The notes: generated by a model from the letters alone, not told the origin. DNA of 64,000 nt from Psychrobacter cibarius (GCF_016107535.1 NZ_JABASQ010000005.1:95797-159796), one strand, 5' to 3'; shown: positions 1 to 10,083, numbered from the stretch's first letter. Numbers and translations: made by a program.

Positions 1-841
1 AAGCTATCCTGTTAATAACATTAGCACACCAGATGAACAGGTAAACATACTACAAATCACAGATTTGCATTTATCAACGCCCGTTTCTTCTAGTGTTGAT
101 AGCGATACTAACAATAGCGAAGCCACTGTCTGTCAGCAGTGCTTTGAAACAGTACTACAGCAAGCATTGAGTAGCGACATTCGCTGCGATTTGATTATCG
201 TGACTGGCGACTTAGTCAATGAAGTGAAACCCGCTATTTACGATCATATTTTTGAGGTATTGCAAGCCACCAATATTCCTTTTGCTTGTATTGCGGGCAA
301 TCATGATGTGACGGATGAGATAGGCAGTGACTTACCATTCTTTGAGCGCGAACTGCTTGCTCAACCTGCCGACCCGCGCTTGCTAAGCCGGCATGTCATT
401 GAGACTGATCGCTGGCAGCTGTTGTTATTAGACTCATCCATCACGGGCAAAGTCGCGGGCGAGATAACGCCTACCGATATTGACTGGGTATGCGAGAGAC
501 TCGATGCTTGTGATAAGCCTGCGCTGATTGCTCTACATCATCACGTCATTCCCGTAGACTCTGACTGGATTGACACACATATGGCAGAGAATAGTGAAGC
601 CTTTTGGCAGCATCTGTTAGGATTTGACCATCTCAAGGTCATTATCAGTGGTCATACGCACCAAGAGCAGGTCCGCCATCGTCAAGGAGTCACGGTCTAT
701 AGTACGCCATCTACTTGCTACCAGTTCAAGCCTTATGAGAATGATTTCTCCTATGATAAAAGCGTCCCGCCCGGTTACCGTTGGTTGCAATTAGCCAACA
801 ATGGAAAGGTTGCAAGCTGGGTAGAAAGACTGGATACTTGA
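1..841 (+). CDS. cpdA: CpdA-type metallophosphoesterase (3',5'-cAMP phosphodiesterase), 5'-truncated by window edge
   Basis: Calcineurin-like phosphoesterase with its first codons outside the window; the open frame runs from base 2. All metal-ligand motifs are visible in order: D-x-H (bases 62-70), GDLVNE, GNHD, a HHH block and GHTH near the end. This order and spacing are those of the class III cyclic nucleotide phosphodiesterases (CpdA) that hydrolyse cAMP in the cytoplasm. A TTG at 65 could be mistaken for the start, but it lies inside the D-x-H motif, so it cannot be the real one. The family also contains enzymes acting on other phosphodiesters, so the cAMP substrate is inferred. No clear terminator follows. 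Confidence 0.8.
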   Translation, partial: SYPVNNISTPDEQVNILQITDLHLSTPVSSSVDSDTNNSEATVCQQCFETVLQQALSSDIRCDLIIVTGDLVNEVKPAIYDHIFEVLQATNIPFACIAGNHDVTDEIGSDLPFFERELLAQPADPRLLSRHVIETDRWQLLLLDSSITGKVAGEITPTDIDWVCERLDACDKPALIALHHHVIPVDSDWIDTHMAENSEAFWQHLLGFDHLKVIISGHTHQEQVRHRQGVTVYSTPSTCYQFKPYENDFSYDKSVPPGYRWLQLANNGKVASWVERLDT

Positions 842-1334
842 CGCCCAGATTTATTGACACCAATATTGATGTGAGCCCTTATACCCCAAGCTATTGACTG
901 ATATTTCTGAGTTCAGAATACAATGACTGGCACGGTAAAAACGACATGATGATGAAAAATGACTTCATTATTGTCAGAAACAATGATACAACGTATAAAA
1001 CGAAATGAGGACTGCCTAGTATCTGGTATTAGGTAGAATTATAATAGCTAGGATGGCTAAATCGATCACAGCTAAGTCTTCACAGTCAGTGATTTGTCGC
1101 ATTATTAAGACAACGCTATTTAAATAAAAATATGCATAACCATATACCTGACCCTTGATAGATTGCTTTGAGCATATCAAGATAACTGTACTATTAGATC
1201 CGCTGTATTACTTGTGTTACCAAGTGGTAAAACGTTTTATAAAGGGACAAATTATAGCGTTTATGACATTGATAGCGTCTTGTCTTTTGATACGTCGTTT
1301 TATTGAATTAATTTGAAAAAAGTAGGATACCCAT
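842..1334. other. Intergenic region, 493 bp, upstream of dksA
   Basis: No convincing gene is seen. The region is AT-rich and must carry the dksA promoter. A TATAAT hexamer lies at 1040-1045, but no good -35 element stands 17 bp upstream of it, so it is not annotated as a promoter. The length suggests a long leader or several start sites. Confidence 0.4.
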
Positions 1335-1772
1335 ATGAGCACCCTGACCACGAATCCAAGTGAAGCTAAGTTTACTCCTTATGTGCCTGCCAAAGACGAA
1401 GAGTACATGTCTGATGCGCAGTTAGAGCACTTTAAGGCTATATTATTGGATTGGAAGAGCCAACTGATTGGCGAAGCGGATCGCACCAAGACTTATATCC
1501 AAGACGAGTCCAGTGCTATGCCAGATATCAATGATCGCGCCACCCAAGAAGAAGAGTTTGCCCTCGCATTGCGTACGCGTGACCGTGAACGTAAGCTCAT
1601 TCGCAAAATTGATAAATCCATGTCAGAAATTGAAAATGATGATTATGGATTTTGTGAAACTTGTGGCGTAGAGATTGGTCTGCGTCGTCTCGAAGCGCGC
1701 CCAACAGCTACCCAGTGTATCGATTGTAAAACCCTGTCTGAGATTAAAGAACGCCAAAATCAAGGCGCTTAA
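1335..1772 (+). CDS. dksA: RNA polymerase-binding transcription factor DksA
   Basis: DksA enters the secondary channel of RNA polymerase and, with ppGpp, adjusts rRNA, tRNA and amino-acid promoters during starvation. The 145-residue protein has the family length. It carries the coiled-coil tip motif with the acidic pair and alanine (D-I-N-D-R-A) followed by TQEEEF, and a C4 zinc finger with cysteines near residues 107, 110, 128 and 131. The ATG at 1335 is preceded by AGGA. The next gene, gluQ, is its usual neighbour in gammaproteobacteria; a hairpin terminator lies between them, which allows separate expression. Confidence 0.97.
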   Translation: MSTLTTNPSEAKFTPYVPAKDEEYMSDAQLEHFKAILLDWKSQLIGEADRTKTYIQDESSAMPDINDRATQEEEFALALRTRDRERKLIRKIDKSMSEIENDDYGFCETCGVEIGLRRLEARPTATQCIDCKTLSEIKERQNQGA

Positions 1773-1808
1773 GCGAATTACGATTCATCTCAATAGTAGA
1801 ATGTAAGC

Positions 1809-1842
1809 ATAAGCGACCATAACATGGTCGCTTATTGCGTTT
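1809..1842 (+). terminator. Terminator downstream of dksA
   Basis: A 12-bp perfect stem (1809-1820 with 1824-1835, core AAGCGACCAT / ATGGTCGCTT) has a 3-base loop and is followed by TGCGTTTT. It starts 36 bp after the dksA stop. Confidence 0.75.
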
Positions 1843-2019
1843 TAGAAGACTGGCTTTTAGTCAATGAATCATGGCTGATACAGAGCTTTAAGCTTGCTTA
1901 TATTGATTTGCTAACAAAACAGACTCATTTCACAAATATCTTTTTACGGATATATTTATTATTCTATCTTCTACCTTTTCTACTAATAATTTCCTACTTT
2001 GAAAACTAACCTTATTCCT

Positions 2020-2961
2020 ATGCCCACTCCAATCATACCAGTACAGCCGATTGGTCGTTTTGCTCCCTCACCGACTGGTGAACTGCATCTTGGCTCATTG
2101 ACGACTGCGCTTGCCAGCTTTTGCCACATAAAATCCATTGGTGGTAAATGGCTACTGCGTATTGAAGACACTGATACCGAACGCTGTGATCAGCAATTTA
2201 CTGAGCAAATCTTGATTGATTTGGAAGCGCTTGGATTGTACTGGGACGGTGATATCATTTATCAATCTGAGCGTATTGATATTTATAATGATTATCTACA
2301 CTCAGCCCTGCATCCGCTCACTTATGGTTGTCAGTGCTCGCGTAAGGATTTGGAGCAATACTGGGCGCAAGAAGAGCTGAGCCCATCTTATGATGCTAAC
2401 CCATTGCAACCAAACAGGAAGCGCTATCCACGCTGCTGTGTCAGCGCTGACCTTGATAGAGAGCAACATAAGCTACGCATACAGCTACCGAATTATAAGA
2501 TTGGTTTTAACGACGGTATTCAAGGATTGCAGTGGGATAATCCTCAGCAGACATTGGGTGATATGGTGGTGCGTCGCCAAGATGGTATGATCAATTATAT
2601 TTTGGCTGCCAGCCTTGATGATGGACTGCAACAGGTGACACATATTATGCGCGGTCTAGATATCCTACCCATGACGACAGCGCAAATCAGCATCATGGAT
2701 GCCGCACGCTTACCTGCCATCGATCACTGGTATCACTTGCCACTGATATGTCATGCTGATGGACAAAAACTCTCCAAGCAAAACCTAGCACAACCCATTG
2801 ATACACGAGATCCAAGTAAACTCATCGCCGATGCTTTACAACTATTACAGCAACCAGCCGTCGATAGAGACACACCTACTCGTATGTTAAAGCAAGCCAT
2901 TGCTCAATGGAACAGTACGCCGCTACAAGGCAAACAACAGTTAAATATGCCCAATGGATAA
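2020..2961 (+). CDS. gluQ: Glutamyl-Q tRNA(Asp) synthetase
   Basis: GluQRS is a paralogue of the catalytic domain of glutamyl-tRNA synthetase. It attaches glutamate to the queuosine base at position 34 of tRNA-Asp. The protein of about 313 residues has the HIGH-type motif in [14 protein letters not shown], paired cysteines (CQC, then CC about 45 residues later) as in the zinc site of the family, and KLSKQN as the KMSKS-type loop. It lacks the anticodon-binding half found in GltX. The frame is open from a TTG at 1999, but the ATG at 2020 directly precedes the conserved N-terminus and is preferred. The true GltX is at 34975, so the two can be told apart within the window. Confidence 0.92.
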   Translation: MPTPIIPVQPIGRFAPSPTGELHLGSLTTALASFCHIKSIGGKWLLRIEDTDTERCDQQFTEQILIDLEALGLYWDGDIIYQSERIDIYNDYLHSALHPLTYGCQCSRKDLEQYWAQEELSPSYDANPLQPNRKRYPRCCVSADLDREQHKLRIQLPNYKIGFNDGIQGLQWDNPQQTLGDMVVRRQDGMINYILAASLDDGLQQVTHIMRGLDILPMTTAQISIMDAARLPAIDHWYHLPLICHADGQKLSKQNLAQPIDTRDPSKLIADALQLLQQPAVDRDTPTRMLKQAIAQWNSTPLQGKQQLNMPNG

Positions 2962-2973
2962 AAGCCAGCTAGC

Positions 2974-3005
2974 AAAAAGCGCCACTATTTAGCGACGCTT
3001 CTTTG
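2974..3005. terminator. Probable bidirectional terminator between gluQ and ftsW
   Basis: Imperfect inverted repeat: AAGCG (2977-2981) pairs with CGCTT (2996-3000), with inner pairs and two mismatches. On the minus strand the stem is followed by TTTTTGC, and on the plus strand by CTTTGG. It lies between two convergent genes. The T-run is better for the ftsW side. Confidence 0.45.
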
Positions 3006-3053
3006 GATAATGCCAGTCATGATGCATCGAGCCTATCACTAATGCTCAACCTA

Positions 3054-4250
3054 TCAATAATAACGGCATTGGCTTTTTTCGATTTCAGGGCTTTCTTTAT
3101 AAATTTTTAGCAATAACGCAACCATCACCAAACTAATCAACATTGATGAGCCGCCATAACTGAAGAATGGCATGGTCAATCCTTTGGTTGGAATCGCGCC
3201 CATATTCATCGCCGCATTGATAATTGTTTGTGCAATAAACACCACACCGATACCAAAGGCGGTATAACTCATACGCATCTGCCGACGTTTGAGCGCGTTG
3301 TAACTGATACGCATCGCGCTACCGATAATCAGCGCTTCGAGCACCAGTACCATGGTAACCCCAACAAAGCCTAACTCTTCCCCTGTAATGGCTAATAGAA
3401 AATCAGTATGTGCCTCAGGCAAATGCGACAGTTTCTGTACGCTCTCACCATAACCAACGCCTGTAAATTGTCCACGACCAAAGGCAATCAAACTACGTGC
3501 CAGCTGATAATCCGTGTCTTGCACATCATCAAACGGATCCATAAATGACATCACACGTACCAATCGGTACTGCGCTGTCGTCACCATCAATACCGCACCA
3601 CCGATGGCAGCCGCGCCCAGTGCTAAAAAGTGCTTGTAAGGCGCACCAGCGATATAAAAAATCGCAAAGATAGTACCTAAAATAACGACAAAAGAACCAA
3701 AATCTGGCTGTGACAATAGCAGCATGGTGATGAGTGCCACCACCAACATAATCCGCAAAAAACCGTCTAAGCCGTTACGAACTTCAAAAGAGCGACGCAC
3801 CACAAAATCAGAGACAAAGACAATCATCACTAACTTGGCCAACTCTGCCACCTGAAAATTAAATACCCCTAGGTTCAGCCAACGCTTGGAGCCGTTAATA
3901 GGCGTACTAAAGAGGGTTGCCACTAGCAGCATGCCAGTGATACCCAATAGGATAAATTGGGTTTCAGTCTTATATAGTGTTCGCAAAGACACGCTGTAAT
4001 AAGAAACCGTAGCGACCGTCAAACCGATCATCATATACAGCAGCTGGTTTTTGAAAAAGTGCAGCTCTGTCATGCCGCGACTGAGCGCAAAAGGAATAGA
4101 AGCGGAAGCCACCATCAATAGACTGAGCACCAACATACAGCCAACACTCGATAGGAGAATGGCGCGTGCTGACGGCATAGAAAGAATACCATCTGAGCCA
4201 GATACTTGCTTCGGTTGGGACGAGGAACGAAAAAGAGAAGAGAGCGCCAT
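3054..4250 (-). CDS. ftsW: Septal peptidoglycan glycosyltransferase FtsW (SEDS family)
   Basis: FtsW polymerises glycan strands from lipid II at the division septum together with FtsI. The protein has about ten hydrophobic segments and the SEDS hallmarks GSKRWL, LSQPDFGS, LPEAHTDF and PTKGLTMPFFSYGGSS, which favour FtsW over RodA along with the neighbouring murD. The frame extends 17 residues further, to 4301; neither start has a strong ribosome binding site. The ATG at 4250 is chosen because it gives a short cytoplasmic tail before the first membrane segment. murD lies upstream on the same strand after an unusual noncoding gap with a hairpin and triple repeat. murG, murC and ftsQAZ do not follow in this window. 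Confidence 0.93.
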   Translation of the reverse strand: MALSSLFRSSSQPKQVSGSDGILSMPSARAILLSSVGCMLVLSLLMVASASIPFALSRGMTELHFFKNQLLYMMIGLTVATVSYYSVSLRTLYKTETQFILLGITGMLLVATLFSTPINGSKRWLNLGVFNFQVAELAKLVMIVFVSDFVVRRSFEVRNGLDGFLRIMLVVALITMLLLSQPDFGSFVVILGTIFAIFYIAGAPYKHFLALGAAAIGGAVLMVTTAQYRLVRVMSFMDPFDDVQDTDYQLARSLIAFGRGQFTGVGYGESVQKLSHLPEAHTDFLLAITGEELGFVGVTMVLVLEALIIGSAMRISYNALKRRQMRMSYTAFGIGVVFIAQTIINAAMNMGAIPTKGLTMPFFSYGGSSMLISLVMVALLLKIYKESPEIEKSQCRYY

Positions 4251-4458
4251 AATTTTATATACACTAACGAACGAAAAAACACGGCGTCTATTAAACGCCA
4301 CCGTTTAAAAAATAGAAAATAGACAGTACCAGACAGATTACTAAGAAAATAAGCTGACCATTCATGTTGCTGACTGGCTATGATTGACAGTAGCAGCAAT
4401 CTATAAGCAAAACAATCATTTATACAGAAAATGCGCGCGCGTCGTAAAAGTCAATTCA

Positions 4459-4480
4459 GGGCAATCCTATTGCATTGCCC
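4459..4480. repeat. Hairpin in the murD-ftsW gap
   Basis: GGGCAAT (4459-4465) pairs perfectly with ATTGCCC (4474-4480) across an 8-base loop. No T-run follows in the murD-to-ftsW direction, so it is not a standard terminator for murD. On the plus strand it is followed by TTATTCTTTATT. Confidence 0.5.
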
Positions 4481-4483
4481 TTA

Positions 4484-4535
4484 TTCTTTATTAAATACAC
4501 GAGTTCTTTATTAAATTCTGATTTCTTTATTAAAT
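4484..4535. repeat. Triple direct repeat TTCTTTATTAAAT
   Basis: Three identical 13-base copies start at 4484, 4504 and 4523, about two helical turns apart. They lie just downstream of murD and upstream of the hairpin at 4459 when read in the direction of transcription. The function is unknown; the regular spacing would suit a protein-binding array or slippage during replication. Confidence 0.8.
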
Positions 4536-4586
4536 GCTGATATTCGCTAAGCACTTATCATGCAAATGCTTAAATCACCAAACCTT

Positions 4587-6023
4587 TTAATCGGCCGCCA
4601 TCATATCTGACGACTCAGTTGCTAACTGACCAACCAACTGACTAAAATGCTCACCGCGAGCTGCGTAGCCACTATATTGATCAAAGCTGGCACAAGCAGG
4701 TGACAATAGCACCGCTTGCACTTGCGATAGGCTGCTTGTCGTGACTTGTTGAATGGTTGTAAAGGCATTTTCTAAAGTTTGGCACTGATGTAACGCAACA
4801 TCGGCGCTTATCTTAGCCGCGCGCAGATGCTGTTCAATCAGGGGCGCATCTTCACCAATAAACAGTACTTGGCTAACATACTGATTGATAAACGGCGTCA
4901 ATTCACCAAACTGTTGACCCTTACCTTGTCCACCCAAAATCAATAGTAGTTTACCATCCTTTGGTGCATAGACTGCACCCAGCCCTTCGATAGCTGCCAC
5001 CGTTGAGCCGATATTGGTGCCTTTTGAATCATTGAAATAATCAATGTCTGCAGCATTTGCCACATACTGGCAACGATGCTCAAGTCCAGTAAACTGCTGT
5101 AAGGTATTCAACATACTGCCCAATGGCAAACCAGCAAGTTCGCCTAACGCTAAGGCTGCCTGTGCATTGAGCAGATTATGACGACCTTTAATCAACAGTT
5201 TATCTGCAGACAGTAGCTTTTCTGTACCGTGGGCAAGATAAATCTGACCTTCAGGAGTAGTAATAAGACCATATTGACCTTTATCAGGAGCATGTATACC
5301 GGTACTCACTCTGGGCAAATTATCAGCCACTAGCGGACGCGTCAAGGCGTCTTCGCGATTGATAACCACGGACTTAGCACCCTGAAAGATACGATGTTTG
5401 GCTTGATGGTAGCCCAGCATATCGCCGTGGCGATCTAGATGGTCAGGTGACATATTCAGAACTGTCGCCACTTGCGCACCCAAATTGGTCACCGTCTCTA
5501 ACTGAAAACTCGACAGCTCAAGTACCGCCAGTTCCATATCAGTATTATCAAGCAAGGTCAGCGCTGGCACGCCAATATTACCGCCGACACCGACATTGAC
5601 ACCAGCATCCTCGGCCATTTGCCCGACCAAGGTGGTCACGGTGCTCTTAGCATTAGAGCCAGTAATTGCCACTATCGGTACGGTACAAGCCTCACAAAAT
5701 AGCTGAATGTCACTAACCACTGGAATATTCGCTTGGCGAGCAGCGGCGACGGCTTCGGTAGCAAGTGAGATACCGGGGCTTATAATAATACGTGCCGCTT
5801 GCTGCAAGAGCTCGGCGTCAATCGCACCAAATTGGCGAATACTAATCTCAGCGGGTAGTTGATCTGCTAAGCTAGGTGTCGCCTGAGCATCAGTGACAGC
5901 AACCTGATAGCCTTGATTGGCCAAATAGCACGCAACTGACAACCCAGATTGTCCCAAACCGACCACGACTTGTAGACCACTGCCTTTGTGAAGTAAGGCA
6001 TCTGTTGCAGTGTTGGTGGTCAT
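4587..6023 (-). CDS. murD: UDP-N-acetylmuramoylalanine--D-glutamate ligase
   Basis: MurD adds D-glutamate to UDP-MurNAc-L-Ala in the cytoplasmic stage of peptidoglycan synthesis. The 478-residue protein has an N-terminal Rossmann segment (VVGLGQSGLSVA), the Mur ligase ATP loop TGSNAKSTVTT near residue 120, the NIGVPAL block, and HLDRHG and NDSKGTN motifs of the central and C-terminal domains. The alanine in NAKST in place of glycine is, as I recall, also found in pseudomonad MurD, so it is not a defect. The start ATG is preceded by AGAAGGAA. It is the first gene of the detached murD-ftsW part of the dcw cluster. Confidence 0.96.
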   Translation of the reverse strand: MTTNTATDALLHKGSGLQVVVGLGQSGLSVACYLANQGYQVAVTDAQATPSLADQLPAEISIRQFGAIDAELLQQAARIIISPGISLATEAVAAARQANIPVVSDIQLFCEACTVPIVAITGSNAKSTVTTLVGQMAEDAGVNVGVGGNIGVPALTLLDNTDMELAVLELSSFQLETVTNLGAQVATVLNMSPDHLDRHGDMLGYHQAKHRIFQGAKSVVINREDALTRPLVADNLPRVSTGIHAPDKGQYGLITTPEGQIYLAHGTEKLLSADKLLIKGRHNLLNAQAALALGELAGLPLGSMLNTLQQFTGLEHRCQYVANAADIDYFNDSKGTNIGSTVAAIEGLGAVYAPKDGKLLLILGGQGKGQQFGELTPFINQYVSQVLFIGEDAPLIEQHLRAAKISADVALHQCQTLENAFTTIQQVTTSSLSQVQAVLLSPACASFDQYSGYAARGEHFSQLVGQLATESSDMMAAD

Positions 6024-6193
6024 ATTTATTCCTTCTGTTGGACGAGCAAAATGGCATCAAACAAACCTAGTATATAAAGAAGCAAAATGATGCCGTCAAG
6101 ATAAGACGCATCATAACGGTATCGTTCAGATTTCGGTACTGGTTTTTTATGACGATGTGCTATTATGCCCCTGTTTTTATATTAAGTGGCTAA

Positions 6194-6202
6194 TGCTATA
6201 AT
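6194..6202 (+). promoter_or_regulatory. Extended -10 promoter TGCTATAAT
   Basis: A perfect TATAAT (6197-6202) is preceded by TGC, the extended -10 pattern of sigma-70 promoters, which needs little from the -35 box. The -35 position (about 6174-6179) is only T-rich. Transcription would start near 6209, some 480 bp ahead of the SulP gene. Confidence 0.5.
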
Positions 6203-6208
6203 AGTTGC

Positions 6209-6455
6209 CTTAATCTGTAAGTGACTGGGTATTTACCCAAGCATTTTAGTTTAGCATGTTGTCACAGTTAGCACGCTACTGTCACTTCTGTTTGGCAAAG
6301 TTACTACTATAGACGGGTCATGTCGAGCGGCTATTTTTATTTGAGAAATTATTTATTACCCTCTACCGCAGCATATCATTGCTGACGCTATTCGTTACTG
6401 TAGGTGCTCTTATAAACGCCCTGCTTTAAGCACCTTATTTTAACTATTTTTTTTA
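6209..6455 (+). ncRNA. Candidate small RNA or structured leader
   Basis: Downstream of the extended -10 element, three hairpins follow in order: TGGGTA/TACCCA at 6226-6239, a bulged stem around 6266-6290 (ACAG..TAGC / GCTA..CTGT), and AGGTGCT/AGCACCT at 6412-6435. The last is followed by a T-rich run reaching TTTTTTTT. Promoter, folded body and terminator-like end together fit a transcript of roughly 245 nt. I do not recognise it as 6S, tmRNA, RNase P or 4.5S RNA. It could instead be the long leader of the SulP gene. Boundaries are approximate. Confidence 0.3.
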
Positions 6456-6686
6456 GGTAATCTCACTGAATTTATCATCATATCAATTATTGGTGAGCGT
6501 ATTAGTGATACCAGTAAGTAAATCAGTAGACCTACTTATTACCGACCTTTAATAATTCAATACCGCAATATGACACAGCACATGTTGCCGTAAAAGAAAG
6601 ATGAATAGCTACTTTTATAGCGATGCGATCATTTTATGAATGAGTAATGATTACTTTTTTTGCCTCTAACCCTATGCAGTTTACTT

Positions 6687-8186
6687 ATGACATCTTTTAT
6701 TGATAACTTACGTGACGAGTGGTTTTCCAATGTTCGTGGCGACGTTTTATCCGGTTTGGTTGTTGCCTTAGCGCTGATTCCTGAAGCCATTGCCTTTTCT
6801 ATTATCGCAGGTGTTGATCCAAAAGTCGGCTTGTATGCCTCATTTTGTATCGCGGTCGTGATCAGTTTCGTCGGTGGTCGTCCAGGCATGATTTCGGCAG
6901 CAACTGGGGCAATGGCACTGGTGATGGTTGACTTAGTCGCCGAGCATGGTTTGCAGTATTTGCTAGCTGCCACCTTATTGTGCGGTGGGATTCAGATTAT
7001 AATGGGTATTCTAAAGCTCGGTAATTTGATGCGCTTTGTGTCGCGCTCGGTAGTCATTGGCTTCGTCAATGCGCTCGCGATATTGATCTTTGCCGCCCAG
7101 CTGCCTGAGCTTAACCCGATGACTGAACGCGTTGGCATGACGGTTTATATTATGACAGCGGCGGGTTTAGCGATTATCTACTTGTTTCCACTGATTCCTA
7201 AAATCGGTCGCGTGATTCCGTCACCGCTGATCTGTATCGTTGGTTTGACTGCTGTCGCGATGTACATGAATCTCGATATTCGTAATGTCGGCAGTATGGG
7301 CGATTTGCCTGATTCATTACCGATGTTCTTATTACCTGACATTCCCTTGAACCTAAATACTTTACTGATCATCGCGCCTTACTCTATCGCACTTGCCATC
7401 GTTGGTTTATTAGAATCGATGATGACAGCGACTATCGTCGATGATTTGACAGATACGCCAAGCGATAAAAACCGCGAGTGTCGCGGTCAAGGGATTGCCA
7501 ACGTCGTATCAGGTTTCTTCGGTGGCATGGCAGGCTGTGCCATGATTGGTCAATCTATGATCAACGTCAAATCTGGCGGACGTACGCGTCTGTCCACTTT
7601 GATGGCAGGTATCGTACTGCTCATTATGGTAGTGTTTTTAAGTGAATGGGTCAGTCAAATTCCCATGGCGGCACTGGTCGCTGTAATGATTATGGTCTCC
7701 ATTGGTACTTTTAACTGGCAGTCTATTCGCGAATTTAAAACGCATCCGATGTCATTTAATATTGTTATGCTAGCGACTGTTTTGACCACAGTATTTACGC
7801 ACAACCTAGCTTATGGCGTGGGCGTGGGCGTGCTGCTATCAGCGCTGGCGTTTGCCAATAAAATTGGTCAATTCTTAACGGTATTTAGTGAGTATGATGA
7901 GAGTACTAATACCCGTTATTATTATGTACAAGGACAAGTATTCTTTGCTTCTACGACCCAGTTCTTAAACAGCTTCGATACCAAAGAAGCTTTGGACAGT
8001 ATTCAAATTGATGTCAGCCAAGCGCATTTTTGGGATGTCAGTGCCGTAGACACCTTGGACAAACTGGTCATGCGCTTGCAACGTGAGGGCATTGATGTCA
8101 AAGTGGTGGGACTCAATAATGCGAGCCGAACCCTGATTGATCGCTTCTCTATCCACGATCGCCGAGATATTGGCTTATTGGATTAA
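6687..8186 (+). CDS. SulP-family anion transporter with C-terminal STAS domain
   Basis: SulP proteins are inner-membrane carriers for sulfate, bicarbonate or C4-dicarboxylates, often as proton or sodium symporters or exchangers. The 499-residue protein has the N-terminal [17 protein letters not shown] helix typical of the family, about 10-12 further membrane segments, the VVGLLESMM and [12 protein letters not shown] blocks, and a cytoplasmic STAS domain from about residue 400 ([26 protein letters not shown]). The substrate cannot be read from the sequence. A TTG at 6660 is in frame, but the ATG at 6687 begins the family N-terminus. A universal stress protein follows after a strong hairpin. 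Confidence 0.88.
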   Translation: MTSFIDNLRDEWFSNVRGDVLSGLVVALALIPEAIAFSIIAGVDPKVGLYASFCIAVVISFVGGRPGMISAATGAMALVMVDLVAEHGLQYLLAATLLCGGIQIIMGILKLGNLMRFVSRSVVIGFVNALAILIFAAQLPELNPMTERVGMTVYIMTAAGLAIIYLFPLIPKIGRVIPSPLICIVGLTAVAMYMNLDIRNVGSMGDLPDSLPMFLLPDIPLNLNTLLIIAPYSIALAIVGLLESMMTATIVDDLTDTPSDKNRECRGQGIANVVSGFFGGMAGCAMIGQSMINVKSGGRTRLSTLMAGIVLLIMVVFLSEWVSQIPMAALVAVMIMVSIGTFNWQSIREFKTHPMSFNIVMLATVLTTVFTHNLAYGVGVGVLLSALAFANKIGQFLTVFSEYDESTNTRYYYVQGQVFFASTTQFLNSFDTKEALDSIQIDVSQAHFWDVSAVDTLDKLVMRLQREGIDVKVVGLNNASRTLIDRFSIHDRRDIGLLD

Positions 8187-8249
8187 ACAAAGCCACGTCT
8201 ATTTATTGAGCTAATATTCATTACCGCTCATAAATAGACAGTTGAATAA

Positions 8250-8322
8250 ACAGCTGCATTGGTGCAAAGGGTTGGGCATAAGCATTATCGCCCCACCCTT
8301 GAGCCAAGCAGCTGTCTTTTTA
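8250..8322 (+). terminator. Long hairpin terminator after the SulP gene
   Basis: CAGCTGC (8251-8257) pairs with GCAGCTG (8308-8314), with further inner pairing between the GGGTTGGGC and GCCCCACCC segments. The stem is followed by TCTTTTTATT. It would separate the SulP gene from the stress-protein gene or attenuate readthrough. Confidence 0.75.
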
Positions 8323-8359
8323 TTCTGTTTTTTTAATATTGGAATAATGTGGTGGTCTT

Positions 8360-9214
8360 ATGAGTAATTTGAAACCAGATAGTGTGATTGCCTGCTTGGA
8401 CTGCCCAGACCACGTGCAAGCAGTGTTAGAAGCCAGCATGTGGGCCGCGACTCGTCTACAAGCACCTGTTGGACTGTTGCATTCTGTACCGAGCTTACAA
8501 CAAAAAGCGGCTGTGAATTATTCAGGCTGCCTAAATATCGATGATGAAAACATGCTGCTTGAGCAATTCACCACCAAGGAGCACTTGAGTAATTGTGAGC
8601 TAAAAGCCCAAGGTAAGCTTTTGCTTCATCAAGCCACCACCTACTGCGAGCAGCAGCGACAAAAACTAAAAACCTTTACTCTACATCGCCATGAACACCT
8701 CAATGAAAGTATCGATTACGTCGATGACAAAGCACAATTGATCGTTATAGGTCACAATGTCACCTGCAAATCGACATTGAGCCAGTTAATTAGAGTCAGT
8801 CACTGCCCCATTTTGGTGACTCATGCACCATTTTTGCCCCCTACGACCGCGTTATTTGCTTTTGACAACAGCCCTACTTCACATAAATTGCTCAATTGGC
8901 TCTGCAAAACTTCACTGGTGCGCGCATTAACCGTTCATATCGTGATGGTCGGTAAAGAAAATTCTGAAAATTGCGATGCGCTACGTGAAGCTTATGCGCG
9001 GCTCAAACAAGCAGGCATCAAGTCTAAAAAAGCCTTGCTGGACTGCCGTGATGTCACTTCGGCTTTGAATTATTATCAAAATGAAAATGATATCGGTATG
9101 CTAATGACCGGTGCTTTTGGCCAATCTCGTCTGCGCGAACTTCTAAAAGGTAGCGACACAAAAAAGCTGCTCGGCAGCACCAAAACCCCCTACCTACTCT
9201 TCCCAAAGGTATAG
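8360..9214 (+). CDS. Universal stress protein, two-domain (UspE-like)
   Basis: The 284 residues form two UspA-like halves. The first (about residues 5-155) ends in QLIVIGHNVTCKSTLSQLIRVSHCPILVTH, and the second (about 160-284) contains FAFDNSPTSHKLLNWL and ends in GMLMTGAFGQSRLRELLKGSDTKKLLGSTKTPYLLF. The G-x2-G-x9-G-x-ST nucleotide motif is only partly kept, so ATP binding is uncertain. Tandem Usp proteins act in stress survival in the cytoplasm. Its position behind a SulP transporter is common in bacteria and suggests a link to anion or bicarbonate transport. The ATG at 8360 is used. Confidence 0.82.
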   Translation: MSNLKPDSVIACLDCPDHVQAVLEASMWAATRLQAPVGLLHSVPSLQQKAAVNYSGCLNIDDENMLLEQFTTKEHLSNCELKAQGKLLLHQATTYCEQQRQKLKTFTLHRHEHLNESIDYVDDKAQLIVIGHNVTCKSTLSQLIRVSHCPILVTHAPFLPPTTALFAFDNSPTSHKLLNWLCKTSLVRALTVHIVMVGKENSENCDALREAYARLKQAGIKSKKALLDCRDVTSALNYYQNENDIGMLMTGAFGQSRLRELLKGSDTKKLLGSTKTPYLLFPKV

Positions 9215-9472
9215 GCTTTAGCCGATCTACACAGCCACTCCTCTCTCTTTGAGCGCAGAGCCTATACATCCATGTTGAGCTCTGCCGCTTACCGTATCAC
9301 ACAATTTTCCCTACTTTCTCCTCAAGTAATTCGTTTCATATACCAAACTAGGTTAGCAAATCATCACAGGAAATAGATGGATGGTCTCCCCAAGCACCTA
9401 AAAAGTTGGTTATAATAAAGTTTTCGTCAGTTCAACGCTAAAGGTTAATTCGCATTCTCTATGCTCATAATG

Positions 9473-9486
9473 ATGGTTTATACCAT
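9473..9486. repeat. Palindrome ATGGT-TTAT-ACCAT
   Basis: A 5-bp perfect inverted repeat lies 85-98 bp upstream of the sigma-54 -24 element, in the range where enhancer-binding proteins such as NtrC bind. It does not match the NtrC consensus well, so its role is open. Confidence 0.35.
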
Positions 9487-9508
9487 TGCAGCATAACCAG
9501 TATTTTTT

Positions 9509-9530
9509 GCCATAACTATGGCTGTTTTTG
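9509..9530 (+). terminator. Terminator-like hairpin upstream of the glnK promoter
   Basis: GCCATA (9509-9514) pairs with TATGGC (9517-9522), followed by TGTTTTTG. It could stop readthrough from the stress-protein gene before the glnK promoter, or end a short transcript. The two-base loop is tight, so the upper pairs would open in practice. Confidence 0.35.
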
Positions 9531-9570
9531 AACAAACAAATCCAATCTTACCTATCCCCCTTGAGTAAAT

Positions 9571-10008
<438 letters not shown>

Positions 10009-10083
10009 CGCGCAAGGCCATATAGACACAGATTTATAGATCATACCGATAGCTGTATTGCATCAATTCAAGGGGGAATTAAC

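Larger units (their letters stand above)
6024..6686. other. Intergenic region, 663 bp, between divergent murD and the SulP gene
   Basis: No protein gene is visible. The region must hold the murD promoter on the minus strand. On the plus strand it holds an extended -10 promoter, several hairpins and a terminator-like structure, annotated separately as a possible small RNA. The last 220 bp before the SulP start show nothing distinct. Confidence 0.5.

Noticed and set aside
1335..2961. gluQ as a truncated glutamyl-tRNA synthetase
   Set aside because: The shortened form, lack of an anticodon domain and linkage to dksA are the normal features of GluQRS, and a complete GltX is present at 34975.
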